Shown: positions 28,267 through 38,026 of the stretch, piece after piece
Layout of the letters: each line of letters begins with the position of its first letter
Numbering within the stretch: the first letter of the stretch is position 1
NCBI RefSeq assembly: GCF_030295705.1
Contig: NZ_AP027274.1
Span: 992,001-1,056,000, forward strand
Direction: 5' to 3'
From: Polynucleobacter sp. TUM22923
GTDB lineage: Bacteria; Pseudomonadota; Gammaproteobacteria; Burkholderiales; Burkholderiaceae
DNA length: 64,000 nt
Translations under genes and position numbers: made by a program
The notes under the pieces: model-generated
What the model was told of the DNA's origin: nothing
The model's database searches: none
Seen by the model: the letters and a program-made list of their open reading frames with translations, nothing else

Positions 28267-28395
28267 TCAGCAAAAAGCAAAAGCAAGAATAGCCGGATCA
28301 TCTAAAAATACATTAGAGGAGTAAATGCTTGCTCGATACAACCAAGCTTGCCCTACTTCAATCATTTCGGGCCAATGGCGCAGCAATTCAGCCAT
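28267..28395 (-). CDS. Possible small protein (42 aa) downstream of the TPR gene
   Basis: An ORF starting two bases after the TAA of the TPR protein gene encodes MAELLRHWPEMIEVGQAWLY... and ends in LAFAFC. It ends 36 bases before the bidirectional terminator, so the transcript would cover it. The AAGG near the ATG is too close to serve as a normal ribosome-binding site, so expression would rely on termination-reinitiation. I recognise no family. It may be a chance ORF. Confidence 0.35.
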   Translation of the reverse strand: MAELLRHWPEMIEVGQAWLYRASIYSSNVFLDDPAILAFAFC

Positions 28396-28397
28396 CC

Positions 28398-29243
28398 TTA
28401 GACATCGCTCATAAAATCGCCACCACCACTATCGTCCCATGAACTTGCGCCACCATCATCCCAGGAACTGGTATCGCGAACTCCAAAATTAGGGTCTATA
28501 GATGCTGGGCCGCTCACTTGATTCATATTTGAGTTACCAGCATGATCGGCCCCAGAATTAGTATTTCCATGCCCACCAAATAAATTGCTAGCCAAAGCTT
28601 GACCTGCATACATACCAGCACCTAATGCAGCACCAGTTGCTAGACTGCCCATTAAGCCACCACCCATACCCCCTGCTGCTGGGGTGCCAGCCACACCGGG
28701 AGAGCCGGGAGCCCCAGGGTAAGGGGTAGGTCCGCCTGATGTACCAGGATAACCAGCGCTTGGGGCGTTATAAACTTGAACGGCATCCTTGGCGCGACGC
28801 TTCATCACAATGGTGATGCCTATTGCCAAAATAGCAATCAAACCCCAAAAGAGTGGGCTACTAAAGATTGATGCTGGGTTAGAGGTGCTTGCAATGGATG
28901 GGGCACCGCTAAGTAATTGCGTCTGCAGTTTTTGCACAGACTCTGCTTTAGCGAACGGTAAACCAGGAGCCAAATTTTCCGCTTTAACGAAATAGTTTCG
29001 CGCTAATTCCAGCTTACCTTCTTTTAAATAAAGCTCAGCAGCCACGTAGTTTGCTTTTGCGCTATTGGGATGGTTTTGCAAAACCTCTTTCATCATAGCG
29101 TCGGCCTTAGCCATCTGCCCAGACTGAATGGCTTGATAAACTTCAGGCAGTGTTGCTTCAGCAAACGCGGCATTGCTAGTTAGCAATACGGTTGCGGCGA
29201 ATATGCCAACTAGTACATTAATGAGCTTACGCATTTTCATCAT
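28398..29243 (-). CDS. TPR-containing secreted/membrane protein with Gly-rich, WDD-ended tail
   Basis: The protein has 281 residues. A signal peptide (cleavage near AAFAEA) is followed by TPR-like helices (residues about 30-110, for example HPNSAKANYVAAELYLKEGK), a transmembrane segment (about 130-148, SPLFWGLIAILAIGITIVMK), a Gly/Pro/Ala-rich stretch and a glycine-zipper-like segment (GGGLMGSLATGAALGAGMYAG). The end carries two SSWDD copies and an acidic tail. The TPR part would be periplasmic and the Gly-rich tail cytoplasmic if the signal is cleaved. Function unknown. A GATAAT-like -10 lies upstream. Confidence 0.75.
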   Translation of the reverse strand: MMKMRKLINVLVGIFAATVLLTSNAAFAEATLPEVYQAIQSGQMAKADAMMKEVLQNHPNSAKANYVAAELYLKEGKLELARNYFVKAENLAPGLPFAKAESVQKLQTQLLSGAPSIASTSNPASIFSSPLFWGLIAILAIGITIVMKRRAKDAVQVYNAPSAGYPGTSGGPTPYPGAPGSPGVAGTPAAGGMGGGLMGSLATGAALGAGMYAGQALASNLFGGHGNTNSGADHAGNSNMNQVSGPASIDPNFGVRDTSSWDDGGASSWDDSGGGDFMSDV

Positions 29244-29352
29244 GATTCCTTGTGAGATGTTGCCTGCAGGTTTTGATTATCCCCAGTTTGAGAATTTTGG
29301 CTAATCCATACCTATATAAGGGCTTTTGGGACAATTTCAAGAGGCTGAATGC

Positions 29353-32300
29353 CTAATTCACCTCTTTAATACTGCCTGTTGAGGAGATTAAATAGGCCTT
29401 ATTGGGTTTATCTTTTCTAATGCGTGATAACTCCTTTTGATAGCCCTGTAATTGTTTGCGGTATTTTTCATACTGCTCGCTACCCGCTTCTGGAATAGTG
29501 AGTTTGTAATCTAGGATAGCCAAGTGATCTTTAAACTCTACAAGCCGATCTATCCGATAGCTCTTGCCATCTTCAGAGGCGATATCAATCTCGTTCCAAG
29601 CCTGAATCCATTCGCCTGATGTGAGGAAATGTTGTAACTCTGGCGCCTGTAACACCTGTTGAACACGCTCGAGTAGTTTTTGGGCGCCGACATGAGTGAT
29701 ACCCAGCCAATCTATCAGCTCTTGCTCTTTTGGTTGCTGCTGACCCTGCATATGCGCGATGGGCACATCTCCAGACTGGGGGGTGAGGAACTGCAACAGC
29801 TTATGAAAATGAATCCCCTCCTCTAGAATCTCTGGATCAGGCGCTAGTAGGCCCTGCTCCTGCGTTTGCATTTTTTCTAGCGCCAAAGAGCCGCTCTCGA
29901 TTTTGCTCAGATGGGCTAGATGGCTTTGCTGGGCAAGGTCCCACTCAATCTGAAAATGATCCATCTTAAAAGGCATGCTTCCTAACGTTGCTTTAGTTTC
30001 AAAAAATGCATCAGAGGGGACTGCCTGATTAAAGTCCAAAGGATTCATCATCTGCATGCCAGCAGTAAGCGCCCTGCTGTACCAAGAGCGTTCATTCATG
30101 CCCGTTTTAGCTCTGCTCTTCACACCGCTGAACCATAACCCTTGCTTAGCCCTTGTCATGGCGACGTAGAGTAAATTCCAGTTTTCATTTTGGCTGACTT
30201 CATTTTCTTTTTGAAAGATAGCCTTGCGCATACCAGTCAGCGACTTAGAGGTGTAGAGAGAAAGATGGCTTGGGCTACCCTCTTCTGGAGACCAATCGAG
30301 TAGCACGCCTCGATGAGGCGCCTTCCACTCAGTGTTATTAGCGTCAAGCAAAATAACAAAGGGGGCCTCTAGACCCTTAGCACCATGAATGGTCATCACC
30401 CTTACGCGCTTATGCTGATCCTCTTCCGACATTTCGCTTTCCACATCAACCTCACCAATGTCTTCATTGGACTCTGCTTCCGCTTCAAGCTCTACATCCC
30501 CCTCATCGGGAGTTTCGTCAACATCGCCACGACGCATCGTATTGATCTCGTCAATAAAGCGACTTAAGCTTGGATAGCGACCGCCATCTTGATTTAAAGC
30601 AAGCTCTAAAAAGGCATCTAAATTTGCCAGCACCTGAGCACGCGCTAGATTTTGAGCGGCAATGGCATAGTGAACACGCAAATTACTTTCGCTATAAATT
30701 AAGTCCAACAAATCATGAACCGGCAAAGCTTCACCCAAATTACGCCAATGCTCCAAATAACGTGCCGCTTTTTGAGTTGCTGGGTGTTGGCTGGCTTGCA
30801 ACGCATCCCACCATGAAGAGAATGGGGTATCTGGATCACCCATATTCATACTAAGCGCCTGCATCTGGGTTTCCGTAAAACTAAAAATAGGACTTCTCAG
30901 CACTTGGGCTAGAGGCAAATCATGCCTTGGAGAAACCAAGACTGTCAGCAATGCAATCAGATCATCAATCTCTAAGGTGTTTAAAAGGCCCCCCAGGCGT
31001 GAGCTGTCATACGCCAAGCCTGCCTCACGTAGTGCCCTCTCAAACTGCGGTAGATACTGACGGCGCTTTACCAATAAGATGAAATCACTACCTCTAGCTG
31101 GGCGCCAATATTCTTTGCCATCCTTTTTATCCACTACTGAGCGTGTCGCCATAATGCGATGAATAAGGCGGCCTACCTGCTGACCCTCTTCATAACGCTG
31201 TCTTACGCTCAGCGTTTGACCAGAGTCCTCTATTGCATTGTCAAATGCCGAACCGACGCGTTCGGGTTGCTCCTGCTCTACTCGCTCGATTAAGGGCAGC
31301 AGCTGGGCTTCGCCTTGACTTAAATAACTAGTATCGGGAGTTAATAGTGGCGGCGCTACCCACGTGGTAGTTTGTTGCGCATACTCATAGCTAGGTGGTA
31401 GTGCCCCAGCTAAAAAAAGATCATTTACTGCATTGTTAATGGCCGGTGCGTTTCTGCGCGTCTTATTTTGATACAAAGGCTTAGCATTAAGCTTGGTAAT
31501 GAGAAAGGCTCTGGCACTACTAAATAATCGAGGATCAGCACGGCGAAAGCGATAAATAGATTGTTTGGGATCGCCCACAATAAATACGCTTGGCATCGAA
31601 CCATCATCACCATAGCCATCTAACCAGGAGCGCAAGATCTGCCACTGCAAGGGATTAGTATCCTGAAATTCATCAATTAAAATATGACTGTACTTGGCAT
31701 CTAAACGCGCCTGAAGATACGCGGCATGCGCTGGATCCGCCATTAATTGACTAACGCCAATCTCTAGATCGTCAAAGTCACGCACTCGCATGGACTCTTT
31801 TGTTTTTGCCGTATGGGTCAGCATCGCTTGACTCATCGCTAACCAAGCATCATTTAGCCGCCAAATCAGTTGCTCGCCTTGCCAAGCAAAAAGCGCTTCA
31901 AATGCCTGAACCCAATCATTACGAATGGCTGTAATAATTGCCGGATCACCGCCAGACTTAGCGAGGTACTTGAGCATCGGCGCAGAAGTACTGGCAATAT
32001 CGGCTAATGGCGTTTTTTTTTGTGTCAGAAAAAGAGTCTGCCACTCATCGAGTATTTCCATCACTGATTTTCCAGTGCACTGCAACTCTATTGCTCGCTC
32101 AATAATAGGTACACGGCTTATTTGGGTGGCAGTACCATTGCTAAAGCATATTAAAAGAAGCGCTAAATTCTCTTTAGTTTGTGTTTGATGCCAAAAGCGC
32201 TCTAATGGATTAGGCTTATGTAGATCAGGAAGGCATTTCTCCAAATGCGTAATCGCAGTCATTCCCTGGGCATGGCAGCTATCCTGAAAAAATGTCCACG

Positions 32301-32895
32301 CACCCCGTTGTTTAAATAGGCTGTAATTACCCATTAAGAATTTTTGAGTTTCACTAGCCCCGAACTCTGCTAACAAAACGTCATAGTGGCTCTTAAGATG
32401 GGAAGGTAAATCCCCCCACCAATCTTCCATACATTCCTCTTGAAGACGTTTGGCATCTTCCCGTAAGCTAAATCCTGGCTGAACATCAGCAGAAACAGGC
32501 GCCGCTCCTAGCAATCGACCAAACCAACCATGAAAGGTATCGATCACAATCGCTTGCGGACTGGCCAAGACTTTTAAATAAAGCATCCTTGCTTCTGGCA
32601 GTAACTTGAGAGCTTGTTGCTCGCTCAGACCTCGACTAGTCAACTCCTTCATTAGGGTTACATCATCACTTGCTGAGAATTCCTCAAGCAAACCATAAAG
32701 ACGATCGCGCATCTCTTGAGCGGCTTTACGCGTAAAAGTCAATGCCAAGATCTCTTGAGGTTTTGCACCAGCCAATAAGAGTCGAATCATTCTCGCGACT
32801 AATAGCCAAGTTTTACCGCTACCTGCACAAGCAGAAACGATGACAGAGTTTTGTGGGTTACAAGCTATGGCGCAATCAAATTCTTCGTTCACCAC
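29353..32895 (-). CDS. UvrD-like helicase-nuclease, AddA/RecB type
   Basis: A 1180-residue superfamily I helicase with a C-terminal nuclease domain. Walker A is SACAGSGKT (residues 21-29), motif II is ILIDEFQDTNPLQW, then VGDPKQSIYRFRRADP (motif III), VRVMTIHGAKGLEAPFV (motif V) and LLYVAMTRAKQGL (motif VI). Near the C-terminus RIDRLVEF...AILDYKLT carries the PD-(D/E)XK nuclease Asp and DYK residues. It overlaps the AddB-like gene by 7 bases and together they probably form the AddAB double-strand-break resection enzyme. Confidence 0.9.
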   Translation of the reverse strand: MVNEEFDCAIACNPQNSVIVSACAGSGKTWLLVARMIRLLLAGAKPQEILALTFTRKAAQEMRDRLYGLLEEFSASDDVTLMKELTSRGLSEQQALKLLPEARMLYLKVLASPQAIVIDTFHGWFGRLLGAAPVSADVQPGFSLREDAKRLQEECMEDWWGDLPSHLKSHYDVLLAEFGASETQKFLMGNYSLFKQRGAWTFFQDSCHAQGMTAITHLEKCLPDLHKPNPLERFWHQTQTKENLALLLICFSNGTATQISRVPIIERAIELQCTGKSVMEILDEWQTLFLTQKKTPLADIASTSAPMLKYLAKSGGDPAIITAIRNDWVQAFEALFAWQGEQLIWRLNDAWLAMSQAMLTHTAKTKESMRVRDFDDLEIGVSQLMADPAHAAYLQARLDAKYSHILIDEFQDTNPLQWQILRSWLDGYGDDGSMPSVFIVGDPKQSIYRFRRADPRLFSSARAFLITKLNAKPLYQNKTRRNAPAINNAVNDLFLAGALPPSYEYAQQTTTWVAPPLLTPDTSYLSQGEAQLLPLIERVEQEQPERVGSAFDNAIEDSGQTLSVRQRYEEGQQVGRLIHRIMATRSVVDKKDGKEYWRPARGSDFILLVKRRQYLPQFERALREAGLAYDSSRLGGLLNTLEIDDLIALLTVLVSPRHDLPLAQVLRSPIFSFTETQMQALSMNMGDPDTPFSSWWDALQASQHPATQKAARYLEHWRNLGEALPVHDLLDLIYSESNLRVHYAIAAQNLARAQVLANLDAFLELALNQDGGRYPSLSRFIDEINTMRRGDVDETPDEGDVELEAEAESNEDIGEVDVESEMSEEDQHKRVRVMTIHGAKGLEAPFVILLDANNTEWKAPHRGVLLDWSPEEGSPSHLSLYTSKSLTGMRKAIFQKENEVSQNENWNLLYVAMTRAKQGLWFSGVKSRAKTGMNERSWYSRALTAGMQMMNPLDFNQAVPSDAFFETKATLGSMPFKMDHFQIEWDLAQQSHLAHLSKIESGSLALEKMQTQEQGLLAPDPEILEEGIHFHKLLQFLTPQSGDVPIAHMQGQQQPKEQELIDWLGITHVGAQKLLERVQQVLQAPELQHFLTSGEWIQAWNEIDIASEDGKSYRIDRLVEFKDHLAILDYKLTIPEAGSEQYEKYRKQLQGYQKELSRIRKDKPNKAYLISSTGSIKEVN

Positions 32896-35885
32896 ATCCC
32901 CTTCCTGCAGATACCTCTGGCTTCGCAGTGCTTACAAACACTATCCGGTGCAAAAGCTTTCATGGGTTTACGGGCCCAAAGCGTATTTAAATCTCGGGTA
33001 ATTTGATCAGAAAACTGCTGCATCATGTCAGGCATATCCTGAACTGGATGCGCTCGAATAATTTTATCTTCACCTTTATCTAAGGTTGATTTAAGACTAA
33101 CCCACTCAGCCTGTTTTACCTCTCGTCCAGGTAGGTGTGCAACAGTGGCATTCTCATTGACACCACGCGCATAAATTAGTAACTGAGGATCATCCAAAAT
33201 ATGGTCAGCACGGTCAGAAATCTTCTTGATGCCTTGATTTTTATAATCAATTACAGCGGCGGTAGTCACATCCGATTCGTTAATATCAAAACGGTCGGCA
33301 CGGCCTGCAATTCGGATTGCTTGCTCCACTCCATTCTGGTCAATCAAGGTTAATGTAAAGCCAACTGGTAGTTCAGCATCGTGATAAACCCAGCCATCAT
33401 GCTCACGCTTGAGTTGCCAATCAATAAAGCTTGGAATTTGTTTTTGCCAATCCCGTAAGGTACCCAGTACTCTCGCATCTCCAGAAATTAGACGCTCAAA
33501 TTCCTTTTCAGAATATTGCGTGAGCTGCTCTTGCATCCATTGACGACGAGCCTCTTGTCCATTATGTATCGTTGAGTGCGCCTTATTGCCTTCAGTTTTA
33601 AGTGCTTGAAAAAAGTTTTTCAGTAATGCGTGCAAAGTTTGACCAACCAAAGAAGCATCAAAACCTTCTTCAAATTCTTTTGCTTTACGAAGGCCTAAAA
33701 GGCTACTAACGTAATATCGATAAGGACAGCTACGCAAAGCCTTATAAGCGCTTGGAGAAACGCTAAGTGGAATAGCTAAATTTTGCCCTGGAATGCTGAC
33801 GGCCATTTCAATTGGCTGTGATTGCGCTTCATACGGCTTGAACCTGACCTCAACCACCTTCCAATCTTTGAGCTGGGCTTGCAGACGCTGAATCCAAGCT
33901 GATGGGCGTAAGGGTTCCCCACTTTTGCTTTTACTCTGCCAAAGAAGATCCACCTGCTGGCAAGAGATCAATAACTGAGAAAGATCTCTAGCCTGCTGGA
34001 TATATTGCGCGGCAATGGTCGATGACTTGAGATAGCGATTAAGCGTATCCGAGAAAAATAAAGGGGGCTCTGCAAATGCCGGCAATTGCTGTTCGTCACA
34101 GCCTACTAAAATCACTGCATCAAATTGACGAAGGCGCGTAGAGCTTAGCGGCAAAATACTGAGTGTCGCTGCGGCTTGCGTACCCACCTCTTCGTAAGAA
34201 GCTTCTTCAATCACCGTTTTTAATAGGCTCAGCCATTCTGGCAAGCGCATTTTCACCTCTTGATATGCGCTTGCATTTAGATCAAAACTCTCAATAACTT
34301 TTAGTAACTGCTCCCCAGCAGAGTCGCTTTGAAGACGCGCTGCCATGCCGGTTTCTTGTAGATTTTTTTGCAAGTGCTTATATGCACTTAAGCAATCGAC
34401 GCTCGTGTACTGCCAGGCGCGGTGTCGATTCTGGACAAAATCAATCAGCGCTAATAAATGGGCGTTAGGTGCACCCCCGTTACTGGCTGCATAAGCATTT
34501 GCTCGTTCAATAGCGGCCCTAAAGGTCTCCCATCCGGACTTTGCTTGGCTAGCAATCAAGATATCTTCTAGCTGAGCAATAAGTCCTATGCAGACTTGAG
34601 GTGATTTATCGAGACTCAGAGCAAGATCAAAAAAAGGATTCTGTAAAAACTCTAGCAATACGTTTGCACTAGGACCTTCTTTAGGTGCACGAATTAATTG
34701 CAACCAAGAATCAAGGGCTGCAGCTGCACGCGTAGTAGATAACTTCCAGCCGGTCTCATCTCGAATGCGCAATGAACTACCTAGGCGACTGAGTAAGGCT
34801 CGCGCCCTACGTGCAGCTAAGCGATCTTGGGCGACTAAAGCAATATTCTTTTTACCCGACATGAGATGCGCTTCAATCGCTTTGGTTGCAGCCCAGGCTA
34901 GCTCTTCAAAACGTCGTGCTGCTAGTAGATTCCAGCCTTTATGGTTACTAGACTGAATATTGCTTTCTATTTGCTCTATTGCCTGAAGATCGGCAGTGAC
35001 TATCTGCCCCTCTGCATCTTGACCGCACAGCGCCTCACTCCATAGAGCTACGGATTGCCAATCTAGATTTACCCGCAGGACGGGCGCCCATTGCGCATAA
35101 CTCTGCAGGTATTGTTCAATTAATTCATGGTCAACCGGCTTTGCGTCGGCTGTCTGCACCCATATAAATGGCCTGGCTACTAATGTGCTAGCCTTGCTTG
35201 CCTGTAAATGCGCCGCCATGGCTAAGTGTTTTCGAATAACTGGGTCACCAATGCTTGTGAGATGACGCCAGAAAGCCAGCAGTACCGCAGACTCTTCATC
35301 GACCACCTTACGAGAAAGCCCCACATAGGCCTTAGCAACCGCTTGGTCTAAGGCAAATGCCACTTTTTTAAGCCAAGCATCTGCATCCAGCGTATGCGAT
35401 TCCAATAAGGCATATAGCTCAGGCTGCAGTTGCGGCATCACGATTTCCGATAAGGCATCACATGCGTCTATCACCGCTTGCGCGAGCCCCCAAGCGCCGG
35501 CCTCACTCTCAGCTTTAAACCAGCTTTGCAATACTCGGTGTTTTCGTAAATTGACAAAGACTGATAGCCAACGCTCGAGGTCTGTTTGCTTTTTGGGAAA
35601 CTTCCAAGCGCCAGGTGCCACCCCTAACCAATCATTAAAGCTTAATACCTGGGGTAAGAACGCAATGTGGGGATCGAGCCCCTTGGGGCGATATTTCTCT
35701 AAAGCTACTCGTACTCCCATTAAAGGGCCCGCAGTGCTCAACACCACTAATGGACGTTGCCGGGTTTGGATCGCGCAATCCCAGATACCCTGAGCCAGCA
35801 CTTTTAAAGCATCTGCATTAGGCGTGACACTCCAGTTCTGCGGCTGCTGTTCACGAAGGAGGACTGGAAAGGGCTGGGACATCAA
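32889..35885 (-). CDS. PD-(D/E)XK nuclease, AddB type
   Basis: The 998-residue partner of the AddA-like protein. The N-terminal part looks like a degenerate helicase without a good Walker A. The C-terminal nuclease domain has GRADRFDI...AAVIDYKNQGIKK. Four cysteines that would hold a 4Fe-4S cluster are present: one in LRSCPYRYYVSSLLGLRK and C984, C987 and C993 in CKHCEARGIC. This iron-sulphur nuclease layout is typical of AddB. The gene precedes and overlaps addA and is divergent from trxA. Confidence 0.88.
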   Translation of the reverse strand: MMSQPFPVLLREQQPQNWSVTPNADALKVLAQGIWDCAIQTRQRPLVVLSTAGPLMGVRVALEKYRPKGLDPHIAFLPQVLSFNDWLGVAPGAWKFPKKQTDLERWLSVFVNLRKHRVLQSWFKAESEAGAWGLAQAVIDACDALSEIVMPQLQPELYALLESHTLDADAWLKKVAFALDQAVAKAYVGLSRKVVDEESAVLLAFWRHLTSIGDPVIRKHLAMAAHLQASKASTLVARPFIWVQTADAKPVDHELIEQYLQSYAQWAPVLRVNLDWQSVALWSEALCGQDAEGQIVTADLQAIEQIESNIQSSNHKGWNLLAARRFEELAWAATKAIEAHLMSGKKNIALVAQDRLAARRARALLSRLGSSLRIRDETGWKLSTTRAAAALDSWLQLIRAPKEGPSANVLLEFLQNPFFDLALSLDKSPQVCIGLIAQLEDILIASQAKSGWETFRAAIERANAYAASNGGAPNAHLLALIDFVQNRHRAWQYTSVDCLSAYKHLQKNLQETGMAARLQSDSAGEQLLKVIESFDLNASAYQEVKMRLPEWLSLLKTVIEEASYEEVGTQAAATLSILPLSSTRLRQFDAVILVGCDEQQLPAFAEPPLFFSDTLNRYLKSSTIAAQYIQQARDLSQLLISCQQVDLLWQSKSKSGEPLRPSAWIQRLQAQLKDWKVVEVRFKPYEAQSQPIEMAVSIPGQNLAIPLSVSPSAYKALRSCPYRYYVSSLLGLRKAKEFEEGFDASLVGQTLHALLKNFFQALKTEGNKAHSTIHNGQEARRQWMQEQLTQYSEKEFERLISGDARVLGTLRDWQKQIPSFIDWQLKREHDGWVYHDAELPVGFTLTLIDQNGVEQAIRIAGRADRFDINESDVTTAAVIDYKNQGIKKISDRADHILDDPQLLIYARGVNENATVAHLPGREVKQAEWVSLKSTLDKGEDKIIRAHPVQDMPDMMQQFSDQITRDLNTLWARKPMKAFAPDSVCKHCEARGICRKGMW

Positions 35886-36002
35886 AAACGGATAGGAGGT
35901 CTAATTTTTAGTCTATTTTGAAAATTTAGGCGTAAAGTCTGGCTTATTGCTAATATAAGCCTTGTAATGCTTTAACCACATAAGATTAAATAAGGAATTT
36001 TC

Positions 36003-36329
36003 ATGAGTGCCGGTATTAAATATGTAACTGACGCTTCTTTCGAGCAAGATGTCCTCAAATCCGATAAACCTGTCCTGCTAGACTTTTGGGCTGAGTGGTG
36101 CGGTCCTTGCAAGATGATTGGCCCTATTCTAGAAGAGTTATCTGCTGAGTACGGCGACAAAATACAGATCGCCAAGATGAATGTGGATGAGAATACCGGC
36201 GTACCTGCCCAGTTCAATATTCGCGGCATCCCCACGCTAATTTTATTTAAGAACGGCACTGTTGCTGCTCAAAAAGTAGGCGCTTTGGCTAAATCCCAGT
36301 TGACGGCGTTTATTGATAGTCATTTATAG
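36003..36329 (+). CDS. trxA: Thioredoxin 1
   Basis: Thioredoxin of 108 residues, a general cytoplasmic disulfide reductant. The redox motif is WCGPC (residues 32-36) and the cis-proline lies in [15 protein letters not shown] precedes the ATG by about 6 bases. The trxA-rho neighbourhood is conserved in many proteobacteria. Confidence 0.97.
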   Translation: MSAGIKYVTDASFEQDVLKSDKPVLLDFWAEWCGPCKMIGPILEELSAEYGDKIQIAKMNVDENTGVPAQFNIRGIPTLILFKNGTVAAQKVGALAKSQLTAFIDSHL

Positions 36330-36342
36330 GATGTTCCTTAAT

Positions 36343-36367
36343 CACGGGTTCACTGAGTGAGCCTGTG
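36343..36367 (+). terminator. Hairpin after trxA
   Basis: CACGGGTTCACT and AGTGAGCCTGTG pair with two G-U wobbles to form a stem of about ten pairs, 13 bases after the trxA stop. Only a weak T-run follows (ACTTT), so this could be a terminator, an RNA 3' end after trimming, or a leader element of rho. Confidence 0.4.
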
Positions 36368-36480
36368 ACTTTAAAGGCGAATTTAACCCGACTAAGCCCT
36401 CTTTTCGTATCTTTTGATACTGGTAGCACTCAGTTTTTAGTGTAGTATCTAGTTCATTAGTACTTCAATGCGCTCAATAG

Positions 36481-36620
36481 CGCCCCCAACCTCTAGTTAC
36501 CTACCCCCTCTTCTTTAGTACCCCCCAAACTCTTGTTTTCACCCTTGTCTACTATTTATTTAGACTGAATTAATCCAAGACCCATTTTCATACCCCTCTT
36601 TATCTACATCCTAAAACCAC
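36481..36620 (+). promoter_or_regulatory. C-rich, G-poor leader of rho (candidate rut site)
   Basis: By direct count these 140 bases hold about 51 C and only about 8 G, with several C-runs (CGCCCCC, CTACCCCCTC, TACCCCCC, CATACCCC). Such a C>G bubble without strong pairing is what Rho binds (rut sites). In E. coli rho expression is autoregulated by termination within its leader. Here the tract ends directly at the rho start codon. No separate ORF is seen in 36330-36620. Confidence 0.55.
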
Positions 36621-37883
36621 ATGCAACTATCCGAACTTAAAGTACTACACGTATCCGCCCTACTTGAAATGGCAGCTAGCCTGGAAATTGAAAATACCCA
36701 GCGCATGCGCAAACAAGAGTTAATGTTTGCCATCCTCAAAAAGCGCGCTAAGGAAGGTGAGTCTGTTTTTGGTGACGGGACTTTAGAAGTCCTACCAGAT
36801 GGTTTTGGTTTCTTGCGATCACCTGATGCTTCGTATATGGCCTCCCCGGACGATATTTATATCTCCCCAGCCCAAATTCGTCGCTTTAACCTGCACACGG
36901 GTGACAGCGTAGAGGGTGAAGTTCGAACACCTAAAGATGGTGAGCGCTATTTCGCACTGGTAAAAGTCGATAAGATCAACGGCTTACCGCCAGAGGCCTT
37001 AAAGAACCGCATCATGTTCGAAAACCTCACACCACTTCATCCAAATCGCACGATCCATCTAGAGCGTGATATCAAGGCCGAAGAAAACCTCACCGGTCGC
37101 ATCATCGACATGATTTCCCCGATCGGCTATGGCCAGCGTGGCTTGATCGTGTCCTCCCCAAAATCCGGCAAGACAGTGATGATGCAGCATATTGCTCACG
37201 CGATTGCCGCAAATAATCCCGATGCGATTTTGATCGTATTGTTAGTTGACGAGCGTCCTGAAGAGGTTACTGAAATGCAGCGCTCCGTGCGCGGAGAAGT
37301 AGTTGCCTCGACGTTTGATGAGCCTGCAGTGCGCCACGTACAAGTTGCTGAGATGGTGATTGAAAAGGCGAAGCGCTTAGTTGAGATGAAAAAAGATGTC
37401 ATCATCTTGCTTGACTCGATTACCCGCCTTGCTCGTGCATACAACACCGTCATTCCTTCATCAGGCAAAGTATTGTCTGGTGGTGTCGATGCCAATGCAT
37501 TGCAACGTCCAAAGCGCTTTTTTGGTGCGGCACGCAATGTAGAAGAAGGTGGTTCACTTACCATCATCGCCACTGCACTGATTGAAACAGGTAGCCGCAT
37601 GGACGACCTAATCTATGAGGAATTCAAAGGTACCGGCAACATGGAAGTACACCTTGAGCGTCGCTTGGCTGAGCGCCGCGTTTACCCATCCATTAACCTG
37701 AACAAATCAGGCACCCGCCGTGAAGAACTGCTGGTAAAAGCGGAAAATCTCCAGAAAATCTGGGTTTTACGTAAATTATTGGCAGATATGGATGATATTG
37801 AGGCGATGAACTTCATCGTGGATAAGCTCAAATCAACCAAAAACAATAGTGAATTCTTTGATTTGATGCGTAAAGGCAGCTAA
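36621..37883 (+). CDS. rho: Transcription termination factor Rho
   Basis: Hexameric RNA helicase of 420 residues. The N-terminal helical part ([20 protein letters not shown]) is followed by the cold-shock-like primary RNA-binding domain ([19 protein letters not shown]). Walker A is SSPKSGKT, then [13 protein letters not shown], the Q-loop segment [21 protein letters not shown] and the R-loop follow. Length and sequence are typical for betaproteobacteria, with no extra insertion domain. The preceding leader is unusually C-rich; see the leader entry. Confidence 0.97.
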   Translation: MQLSELKVLHVSALLEMAASLEIENTQRMRKQELMFAILKKRAKEGESVFGDGTLEVLPDGFGFLRSPDASYMASPDDIYISPAQIRRFNLHTGDSVEGEVRTPKDGERYFALVKVDKINGLPPEALKNRIMFENLTPLHPNRTIHLERDIKAEENLTGRIIDMISPIGYGQRGLIVSSPKSGKTVMMQHIAHAIAANNPDAILIVLLVDERPEEVTEMQRSVRGEVVASTFDEPAVRHVQVAEMVIEKAKRLVEMKKDVIILLDSITRLARAYNTVIPSSGKVLSGGVDANALQRPKRFFGAARNVEEGGSLTIIATALIETGSRMDDLIYEEFKGTGNMEVHLERRLAERRVYPSINLNKSGTRREELLVKAENLQKIWVLRKLLADMDDIEAMNFIVDKLKSTKNNSEFFDLMRKGS

Positions 37884-37893
37884 TCTCATTCGA

Positions 37894-37917
37894 GAAAGCC
37901 AGTAAAACTGCGCTTTC
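37894..37917 (+). terminator. Hairpin between rho and rpmE2
   Basis: GAAAGC-CAGT and ACTG-C-GCTTTC pair with a single bulged C around an AAA loop, 10 bases after the rho stop. It is followed by CCATTGATTTC rather than a T-tract, so termination would be partial at best. Confidence 0.35.
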
Positions 37918-38026
37918 CCATTGATTTCATGGCATAATTTCTTTTTTACCGCTGTAACAACGGCATTTAACTGGGTAAGTATTTAGGTCTTTTGATCTAA
38001 ACGGCTACCTGCTAATAGGACTAACA

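Noticed and set aside
30570..30854. 94-codon plus-strand ORF inside the AddA-like gene
   Set aside because: It is antisense to conserved helicase sequence and has no ribosome-binding site; a chance shadow.
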